Shown: positions 1 to 4,673 of the stretch, piece by piece
Layout of the letters: each line of letters begins with the position of its first letter
Numbering within the stretch: the first letter of the stretch is position 1
Source: Burkholderiales bacterium
GTDB lineage: Bacteria; Pseudomonadota; Gammaproteobacteria; Burkholderiales; SG8-39
Assembly (NCBI GenBank): GCA_020846575.1
Contig: JADLDQ010000304.1
Coordinates: 1 to 5,835 of the forward strand
DNA: 5,835 nt
Direction: 5' to 3'
Translations under genes and position numbers: made by a program
The notes under the pieces: model-generated
Database searches by the model: none
What the model was told of the DNA's origin: nothing
Seen by the model: the letters and a program-made list of their open reading frames with translations, nothing else

Positions 1-797
1 CCGCAGAACACGCCCACGATGGGAACCGCGAGGATGGATAGTGAGGAGACCGTCGCGGTCGTCACCGCCACCAGCTTGAACCAGGCCCATTGGCACAGGA
101 GCGAGGCGACGAAGCCGGAGTACAGCGTACCGAGCATGGGACCGGTCGCGAAGCCGACCGGCAGGAAGGGACCGCTTTCCACGGCGAGCGAGATGGGCAG
201 CAGCACTACGAACCCCACGATGTTCACCCATGCGGCGAACACGCTGGCCGGCACCGGCACCGACCACTTCTTGGCGAGTATCGTCCCGACCGCCCAGCAG
301 GCGGCAGTACCGAACATCAGCAGCGCCCCCACAGGCGAGCGGCCCACGGCGTAGATCTCGTCGCCCAGCAGCAGCGCGAGACCGGCCATGCCCAGCGCGA
401 GCCCGAGCAGCCGTCGCGCGCTGAGCGCTTCCCCCAGTAGCCAGGCCGAAAGCGGCACGCTCCACACCGGGAAGGTATAGGCGAGGATCGCCGCGCGACC
501 GGAAGCCATCAGGCGCAGGCCGTAGGACATGGTGAGACCCCAGCCCACGGCGGTGAACAGGCTCACGCCCGCAATGCACCAGAACTGTCGCTGCGTGATC
601 CGCATCGACACGCCGCTCGCCAGCGCCACCAGCCACAGCCCCAGGGCGCCCACCGCGACCGAGAAGACCCGGAAGCGCAGCGGCTCCATCTCGAACAGCG
701 CGAGCTTCATCAGCGGCCAGGAAAGCCCCCAGAGAATGGCGAGCGTCGCGATCAGGAAGTAGGCGAGAGGCGCGATGTGGCGGCGCGAGGCCGGCAT
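1..797 (-). CDS. DMT superfamily transporter, EamA family (3' end beyond window)
   Basis: An open frame of 265 residues starts at the ATG complementary to 795-797 and runs off the left edge without a stop. It is an integral inner-membrane protein made almost wholly of hydrophobic helices, read as a first EamA repeat at about residues 12-145 and a second from about 155 onward. Visible hallmarks are the early WGLSWPLMK motif (23-31), a P-rich stretch (YTFPVWSVP, 107-115) followed by LLGE (120-123) closing the first repeat, and the second-repeat equivalent SILAVPIVGV near 255-263. Family members have about 290-310 residues and ten helices, so roughly 30-40 C-terminal residues are missing. The start is supported by GAAGGG six bases upstream. 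EamA proteins export or import amino acids, nucleotides or other metabolites; the substrate cannot be told from sequence. The gene lies 40 bases after the DUF4124 gene on the same strand, so co-transcription is possible. Confidence 0.9.
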   Translation of the reverse strand, partial: MPASRRHIAPLAYFLIATLAILWGLSWPLMKLALFEMEPLRFRVFSVAVGALGLWLVALASGVSMRITQRQFWCIAGVSLFTAVGWGLTMSYGLRLMASGRAAILAYTFPVWSVPLSAWLLGEALSARRLLGLALGMAGLALLLGDEIYAVGRSPVGALLMFGTAACWAVGTILAKKWSVPVPASVFAAWVNIVGFVVLLPISLAVESGPFLPVGFATGPMLGTLYSGFVASLLCQWAWFKLVAVTTATVSSLSILAVPIVGVFC

Positions 798-803
798 GTG
801 AAG

Positions 804-809
804 CCCTTC
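804..809 (-). promoter_or_regulatory. Ribosome binding site of the EamA transporter
   Basis: On the minus strand GAAGGG lies six bases before the ATG at 797. It sits in the 40-base gap after the DUF4124 stop and fixes the EamA start. Confidence 0.6.
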
Positions 810-837
810 GATTGCGAGGAACGGATTGCGGCCGCTG

Positions 838-1548
838 CTACCGGCCGGTCCTTGCGAGCCGGTACAGGCCGGCGCGGGGACCCGCGTGCACGCTCAGCAC
901 CAGCTCGTTTCCCTCGAGCATGTACTCCATCCGGGTCGGGACCTCGGAAGAACCCGTTCTCGCGGCAGTTTCCAGGGTGCCGCGGCCGCCGCCGGCGCGG
1001 ACGGTGAAGCGCACGCCCGAGGAGGCATGCGCCTTTCCCGCGACGATCCACTGCTGCCCGACGACCAGCTCGGATTCGCCCCAGAGCGTGAACCCGATGC
1101 TGACCTGCACCGCCTCCCCGGGGGAGGAACGCCAGCTGCCCGCGAGCGAATCGCGGTCCTCCTGCACCGCCTGCTTCGTACTCTCGCCCTTCTTCGTACT
1201 CTCGCCCTTCTTCGTGCTCTCGCCCTTCTTCGCGCTCGCGTCCTTATTCGCGCTCGCGGCCTTCTTAGCGTTCTCGTCCTTCCTCGCGTTCTCGTCCTTC
1301 CCGGCGGCCTGCGCCGCCACCGCGCCACCCGGCTGCTTCGCCGCCGCCCCTGCCTGCGACGGTTCCGCGGCGTTCCCCTTGGGCGCGCCCAACTGGAGCG
1401 TCCGGGCCTTCCTCCCCGCGGGCGGTGACTCGGAATAGTGCGTGACGCCCTTCTCGTCCACCCACTTGTAGACCTGGGCGGGGCTGGCTCCCGCCAGCGC
1501 GAGCAGCATCGCCGCCGTCGCGGCTCGTATCGCTGCGGGGCGCTTCAT
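838..1548 (-). CDS. Secreted DUF4124 domain protein with lysine-rich hexapeptide repeats
   Basis: A protein of 236 residues. Residues 1-24 form a Sec signal peptide: KRP at the N-terminus, a hydrophobic core AAMLLALAGA, and an SPA cleavage motif. It is followed directly by a DUF4124 domain (VYKWVDEKGVTHYSESPP, 26-43), a short domain of unknown function found at the N-terminus of many periplasmic proteobacterial proteins. An Ala/Gln linker follows. Residues 84-125 are seven lysine-led hexapeptides (KDENAR, KDENAK, KAASAN, KDASAK, then KGESTK three times). Residues about 134-236 (LAGSWRS to the end LYRLARTGR) look rich in beta strands and recall small lipocalin-like barrels, which is inference only. 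The frame is open upstream to an ATG at 1641 and another at 1566, but only the tandem ATGs at 1551/1548 put the signal peptide at the N-terminus; no strong Shine-Dalgarno decides between them. Likely periplasmic; function unknown. Confidence 0.82.
   Translation of the reverse strand: MKRPAAIRAATAAMLLALAGASPAQVYKWVDEKGVTHYSESPPAGRKARTLQLGAPKGNAAEPSQAGAAAKQPGGAVAAQAAGKDENARKDENAKKAASANKDASAKKGESTKKGESTKKGESTKQAVQEDRDSLAGSWRSSPGEAVQVSIGFTLWGESELVVGQQWIVAGKAHASSGVRFTVRAGGGRGTLETAARTGSSEVPTRMEYMLEGNELVLSVHAGPRAGLYRLARTGR
1173..1298 (-). repeat. Seven tandem 18-bp units inside the DUF4124 gene
   Basis: Reading the plus strand, units start at 1173, 1191, 1209, 1227, 1245, 1263 and 1281. The first three differ from each other by one or two bases (core tcttcgtactctcgccct), and the others are progressively diverged. 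Because the unit is 18 bases, gain or loss of units keeps the reading frame and changes the protein by six residues. The near identity of the first three copies suggests recent duplication by slippage or unequal exchange. Confidence 0.9.
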
Positions 1549-1768
1549 CATCACCCAGGCAACCATGGTCGCGACGCCGTCGCCGCCGCCGCCCGCGCCC
1601 AGCACCAGCGCGAACTTGCCCGTGAGTCCCGTGCGCTGCATCGGCTTTCGTTCTGCGCGAATCGAGTCGATATTCTAGACTTCGCTGCCGGTGGGGCGTC
1701 CGCCCGCGAAGCTCGCAACGGGCCTCTCGCCTGCGCCACGATCGCCGCCAGCCGCCACGGAGAAACCG
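1549..1768. promoter_or_regulatory. Divergent intergenic region with candidate overlapping -10 boxes
   Basis: This stretch separates the minus-strand DUF4124 gene from the plus-strand oxidoreductase and should hold promoters for both. An AT-richer spot at 1671-1677 (tattcta) reads TAGAAT on the minus strand (1677 to 1672) and TATTCT on the plus strand (1671-1676), each close to a sigma-70 -10 hexamer. Neither has a convincing -35 element at 16-18 bases. If used, the minus-strand leader to 1548 would be about 115-120 bases and the plus-strand leader to 1769 about 85. No clear operator palindrome was seen. Confidence 0.35.
1759..1762 (+). promoter_or_regulatory. Ribosome binding site of the MDR oxidoreductase
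   Basis: GGAG lies six bases before the ATG at 1769. This selects that start over the in-frame ATG at 1691, which would add 26 residues of Pro/Ala-rich sequence not expected in the family. Confidence 0.65.
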
Positions 1769-2698
1769 ATGCCGAAAGCCGTCCAGGTACAGGAGTGGGG
1801 CGGGCCCGAGGTCCTCAAGCTCGTGGACCTGCCCAGGCCCGCACCGGCAGACGACGAAGTGCTCATCCGCGTGCGCGCGGCGGGCGTCAACCCGCTCGAC
1901 TGGAAGATCCGCAACGGGGCGCGCCGCGCAATCTACTCCCTGCCCTATGTGCTCGGCTGCGACGTCGCCGGCAGCGTCGAGGCCGCGGGCCGCGCGGTGA
2001 AGGGACTTGCACCCGGCGACGCCGTCTACTCGATGATCGGCCGCGCGGGCGGCTACGCGGAATACGCCATCGCCAAGGCCGAGGTCGTCGCGCCCAAGCC
2101 GGCCAGGCTCGACTTTCCCGAGGCGGCCGCGGTGCCGCTCGCCGCGCTCACCGCCTGGCAGATGCTCACCGAGAACGGCAACCTCGAAGCCGGGCAGCGC
2201 GTGCTCGTGCACGCGGCAGCGGGTGGCGTCGGTTTTTTCGCGGTGCAGTTCGCGCACAATCTGGGCGCCCATGTCGTCGGCACTGCCTCGGCCAGGAACC
2301 ACGATTTCCTGCGCGCCCTGGGGGCGGACGAGCTGATCGACTACAACACGTCCCGGTTCGAGGAGAGAATCCGGGATGTGGACCTCGTCGTCGATCTCCT
2401 GGGCGGGCAGACACAGGCGCGCTCCTGGCAGGTGATCCGCAAGGGCGGCACGCTGGTGTGCGCGGCCGGTGCGCCCGACGCGGTTAGGGCGGTCGCCGCC
2501 GGAGTTCAGGTAAGGCAACAGAGCGTGCGCCCGGATGGAAGGCAGCTGCGCGAGTTCGCAGCGATGTTCGACGCCGGAAAACTGCGCGTCGAGATCGGCG
2601 GCGCCTACCCGCTGGAGCGCGTCGCCGACGCGCACCGGCAGAACGAGACCGGACATACCCGGGGCAAGATCGTCCTCGTGGTCGGCGGCCCGGCGTGA
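1769..2698 (+). CDS. NADP-dependent oxidoreductase, zinc-independent MDR (quinone reductase-like)
   Basis: A protein of 309 residues, normal for the zinc-independent medium-chain dehydrogenase/reductase group related to quinone oxidoreductase. The N-terminal GroES-like catalytic domain spans about 1-125, with the family signature AAGVNPLDWKIRNG (37-50) and the turn LGCDVAGSVEAAG (62-74). The nucleotide-binding Rossmann fold begins at HAAAGGVGFFAVQFA (148-162), an AxxGxVG-type glycine loop, and continues with GADELIDY (185-192) and VDLVVDLLGG (204-213). The C-terminus (PLERVADAH, 281-289; GKIVLVVGG, 299-307) matches the usual family ending. The four-cysteine structural zinc motif and the catalytic zinc ligands of classical alcohol dehydrogenases are absent. 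Such enzymes reduce quinones, enones or other activated carbonyls with NADPH in the cytosol; the real substrate is unknown. The start has a GGAG site. The MFS gene follows after 25 bases, so the two are probably co-transcribed. Confidence 0.92.
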   Translation: MPKAVQVQEWGGPEVLKLVDLPRPAPADDEVLIRVRAAGVNPLDWKIRNGARRAIYSLPYVLGCDVAGSVEAAGRAVKGLAPGDAVYSMIGRAGGYAEYAIAKAEVVAPKPARLDFPEAAAVPLAALTAWQMLTENGNLEAGQRVLVHAAAGGVGFFAVQFAHNLGAHVVGTASARNHDFLRALGADELIDYNTSRFEERIRDVDLVVDLLGGQTQARSWQVIRKGGTLVCAAGAPDAVRAVAAGVQVRQQSVRPDGRQLREFAAMFDAGKLRVEIGGAYPLERVADAHRQNETGHTRGKIVLVVGGPA

Positions 2699-2723
2699 CC
2701 GCGCAGCGCGCGCACGCCCTGCC

Positions 2724-3983
2724 ATGACCGGCAGGCAGAGGCCGCGCCTCTTTCACGGCTGGTGGATGGTCGGGGCTTCGTTCGGACTGCAGTTCATGCA
2801 GTCCGGGCTGCTGCAGCAGGCCCTGGGCGCCTACGTCGCCGTGCTGCGCGGTGAATTCGGCTGGAGCAAGGCGGCGCTCGCCGGCGCCGCGGTGATCCAG
2901 CAGGTGGAGAACGCGCTTCTCGGGCCGATCCAGGGTTGGCTTGTCGACCGCTTCGGCTCGCGCGCCATGGTGCGCTCGGGCGTGGTGATGCTGGGCATCG
3001 GTTTCATACTGTTGAGCCGGGTCGAGTCACTCACCGGCTTCTACGCGGCGTTCGCGGTAGTCGCGATCGGTTCCGGCTTCTCGGGTTTCTTCCCGCTCAC
3101 CGTTGCGATCCTGCACTGGTTCGAGAGGAAGCGCGCCCGGGCGCTTTCGCTCATGCAACTGGGCGGCGCCGCAGGCGGCATGGCGGCGCCCCTGGTGGCG
3201 CTCTCCATCCTCGCGTTCGGCTGGCGCGCCACCGCGCTCGCATCGGGCGTGCTCATCATCGCCGCCGGCTGGCCGCTCGCCTCCTTGATCCGGCGTCGCC
3301 CGGAGGATGTCGGTGAGATCATCGACGGCGAGCGCGGGCCGCACGTCGAACCCGGCGCGCCGGGCGCACAGGCGCCGGTCGCGGCGGCGCCCGCGCGCGA
3401 CTTCACCGCGATGCAGGCGGTGAGGACGCCGGCTTTCTGGTACATCTCGCTCGGGCACGGGATGTCGCTGCTGGCGGTGTCCTCGGTCGCCGTGCACGCG
3501 ATCACCCACATGAAGGAGGGTATGGGCTACGAGCTGGACACCGCCGCCCTGGTGATGGGGCTGATGACAGCCTGCCAGTTCGCCGGCATCCTGCTCGCGG
3601 GGGCGATCGGCGACCGTTACGACAAGCGGCTGCTCTCGGCCGGCTGCACCTTCTTCCACATGCTGGGCATGCTGCTGCTCACCTATGCGACTTCGATCGC
3701 GATGCTGGCGGGCTTCGCGTTGCTGCACGGCACCGGCTGGGGTCTGCGCGGACCGCTGATGCAGGCGATTCGCGCCGACTACTTCGGGCGCACCGCGATC
3801 GGCCTGATCTCTGGGCTGTCGTTCATGGTGGTGCTGCTGGGGCAGGTGATCGGACCGCTGTTCGCAGGCGTGCTCGCCGATGCGACCGGCGACTACCGCA
3901 CCGGGTTCACCATCCTCGCGCTGCTGGCGGGTCTGGGTTCGGTGTTCTTCCTGCTGGCGAAGCCCCCACGGCGAGGGGGCTGA
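2724..3983 (+). CDS. MFS transporter (12-helix, monocarboxylate/OFA-like)
   Basis: A protein of 419 residues, the usual size for a 12-helix major facilitator. The N-terminus has FHGWWMV (10-16), a feature common in the MCT/oxalate-formate antiporter-like MFS groups. The loop between helices 2 and 3 carries motif A as GWLVDRFGSR (71-80), and the second-half counterpart is AGAIGDRYDKR (292-302). Around ILHWFERKRARA (129-140) lies the loop before helix 5. A hydrophilic Pro/Ala/Gly-rich central loop spans about 191-230, separating the two six-helix halves. The frame is open upstream into the oxidoreductase gene, but the ATG at 2724 is the first start after that gene's stop and puts helix 1 at the expected place; its Shine-Dalgarno is weak, so coupling to the upstream gene is possible. 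The protein acts in the inner membrane, probably on a small organic anion, but that is inferred only from family resemblance. Confidence 0.92.
   Translation: MTGRQRPRLFHGWWMVGASFGLQFMQSGLLQQALGAYVAVLRGEFGWSKAALAGAAVIQQVENALLGPIQGWLVDRFGSRAMVRSGVVMLGIGFILLSRVESLTGFYAAFAVVAIGSGFSGFFPLTVAILHWFERKRARALSLMQLGGAAGGMAAPLVALSILAFGWRATALASGVLIIAAGWPLASLIRRRPEDVGEIIDGERGPHVEPGAPGAQAPVAAAPARDFTAMQAVRTPAFWYISLGHGMSLLAVSSVAVHAITHMKEGMGYELDTAALVMGLMTACQFAGILLAGAIGDRYDKRLLSAGCTFFHMLGMLLLTYATSIAMLAGFALLHGTGWGLRGPLMQAIRADYFGRTAIGLISGLSFMVVLLGQVIGPLFAGVLADATGDYRTGFTILALLAGLGSVFFLLAKPPRRGG
3961..3981 (+). terminator. Stem-loop overlapping the MFS stop codon
   Basis: AGCCCCC (3961-3967) pairs perfectly with GGGGGCT (3975-3981) around a seven-base loop; the last base of the stem is the first base of the TGA stop. 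There is no T-tract, so it is not a classical intrinsic terminator. It could slow exonucleases, assist Rho, or be incidental to the Pro-Pro-Arg-Arg-Gly-Gly C-terminal codons. Confidence 0.4.
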
Positions 3984-3990
3984 AGAGGAC

Positions 3991-4004
3991 GAGCGCAAGC
4001 GCTC
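3991..4004. terminator. Second stem-loop after the MFS gene
   Basis: GAGCGC (3991-3996), AA, GCGCTC (3999-4004) form a perfect inverted repeat eight bases after the MFS stop. Together with the preceding hairpin it makes a tandem pair marking a likely transcript end. No poly-T follows on either strand, which lowers confidence in an intrinsic terminator. Confidence 0.35.
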
Positions 4005-4047
4005 CGGCCGATCGATCTCCGGGGACCGCCAGCCCGCATCCGCAGCG

Positions 4048-4205
4048 TCAGCTCACCTGCGGGGCAAGGCGGGCGAGCGCGTCCTCGACTGGCTTGGGGC
4101 GCCGAATCGAGGTGGCGGACATTGCGCGCCGGGGACAGCGCGATCGTGCCGTCGTCGCGCTTCACCCCGGCCTCGAACCCGACGCCCTGACGCCGGAGCG
4201 CACGG
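4048..4205 (-). pseudogene. Possible frame-shifted coding remnant, unrecognised
   Basis: The 293-base gap between the MFS stop (3983) and the hydrolase start (4277) holds no clear intact gene. On the minus strand, codon-like sequence with strong G/C third positions is seen in two frames that meet near 4120. Upstream (about 4205 to 4123) one frame reads QGVGFEAGVKRDDG then TIALSPAR; downstream the shifted frame reads from an ATG at 4122 to a TGA at 4048 (24 residues: MSATSIRRPKPVED, ALARLAPQVS). This would fit the C-terminal end of a gene disrupted by a one-base shift, or a tiny independent gene beginning at 4122. I do not recognise the sequence. In such GC-rich DNA, open frames are common by chance, so the call is weak. 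Confidence 0.25.
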
Positions 4206-4240
4206 ACCGTTCGCCCGGCTGCAGCCGCCCCCCGCGCCAG

Positions 4241-4246
4241 TAGAAT
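4241..4246 (+). promoter_or_regulatory. Candidate -10 box upstream of the hydrolase remnant
   Basis: TAGAAT, one or two changes from the sigma-70 consensus, stands out in otherwise GC-rich DNA. Its downstream edge is 30 bases before the GTG start, giving a short leader that would contain the AGGAG site. The -35 region about 17 bases upstream (around 4218-4224) is poor. Confidence 0.4.
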
Positions 4247-4265
4247 CGCCGCTTCTTCCGCCACC

Positions 4266-4270
4266 AGGAG
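4266..4270 (+). promoter_or_regulatory. Ribosome binding site of the hydrolase remnant
   Basis: AGGAG lies six bases before the GTG at 4277, an excellent Shine-Dalgarno. It decides a GTG start and shows the translation start region of this broken gene is intact. Confidence 0.65.
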
Positions 4271-4276
4271 AACCGC

Positions 4277-4606
4277 GTGAGCCAGGCACCGATCGTTCTT
4301 CACGACGGCCCACTCGGCGCCGGCACCGGCGCCAGCGCCAGCGTGGATCGCGACGTGATGGTGCGCATGCGCGACGGCATCCACCTCGCCTGCGACGTGT
4401 TCCGCCCCGTGGCGCCGGGGAAGTGCCCGGTGCTGTTCGGCGCCTCGCCCTACGTCGAGGACTCGGCGGACCTGCCCTCGACCGGCATGTACCGCTACCG
4501 TGAGACGGGCAACATCGCCAAGTGGGCTTACCTGCGCGGCACCGACATCTTCCACCACGACGCGCTGCGGCCGAGCCACCTAGTGCTGCCCGCGGTCCAG
4601 CGATAG
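4277..4606 (+). pseudogene. CocE/NonD family hydrolase with large in-frame internal deletion
   Basis: An open frame of 109 residues starting with GTG. Residues about 24-85 match the N-terminal start of the CocE/NonD (X-Pro dipeptidyl-peptidase S15-like) alpha/beta-hydrolases: DRDVMVRMRDGIHLACDVFRP (read in two parts, 24-36 and 37-44), then PVLFGASPY (51-59) and a TGNIAKW segment (77-83). The family then runs on for hundreds of residues with the GxSYxG nucleophile motif, catalytic Asp and His, and a C-terminal jelly-roll domain. Here the frame passes directly to DIFHHDALRPSHLVLPAVQR (90-109), which resembles the extreme C-terminal end of the same family (His-Asp, then PSxLxLPV). The apparent join lies near residues 84-89. 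Everything catalytic is missing, so it cannot act as an esterase, amidase or peptidase. Intact relatives have roughly 550-650 residues. Alternatives are an assembly collapse or a coincidental ending. The second MFS gene follows 67 bases later. Confidence 0.72.
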
Positions 4607-4660
4607 CCGTCCCAATCGGACCACGATCCAGCGCACCGCGGCCAGCCTGTCCTCATCACC

Positions 4661-4666
4661 GGAAAA
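4661..4666 (+). promoter_or_regulatory. Ribosome binding site selecting a TTG start
   Basis: GGAAAA lies seven bases before the TTG at 4674. The next in-frame ATG, at residue 48, would remove the first membrane helix, and the frame upstream has no ATG or GTG before running into the preceding gene, so TTG is the best start. Confidence 0.5.
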
Positions 4667-4673
4667 TCATCGC

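Noticed and set aside
1113..1127. CCTCCCC/GGGGAGG palindrome
   Set aside because: It lies inside the DUF4124 coding sequence, has essentially no loop, and is easily produced by Pro/Gly codons in GC-rich DNA.
1173..1298. Tandem repeats as a possible CRISPR array or iteron cluster
   Set aside because: The units are 18 bp, directly abutting with no spacers, and lie in frame inside a coding sequence.
1549..1641. Upstream extension of the DUF4124 protein to an ATG at 1641
   Set aside because: It would bury the signal peptide 31 residues inside the protein. The added segment is Gly-rich without family support and has no clear Shine-Dalgarno, though the nearby TAGAAT leaves a little doubt.
1265..2725. 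Long minus-strand open frame (486 codons) opposite the oxidoreductase
   Set aside because: It is antisense to a clearly recognised enzyme, is rich in Arg/Gly/Ala/His as expected of GC-rich shadow frames, and shows no family motif.
3027..3998. Minus-strand open frame (323 codons) opposite the MFS gene
   Set aside because: The composition is dominated by Arg, Gln, His and Glu, typical of the reverse complement of membrane-protein codons; the plus strand is an unambiguous transporter.
3893..4579. Minus-strand frame of 228 codons crossing the gap and the hydrolase remnant
   Set aside because: Its ends are antisense to recognised coding sequence. Only its middle part has coding-like character, and that is reported separately as a possible remnant.
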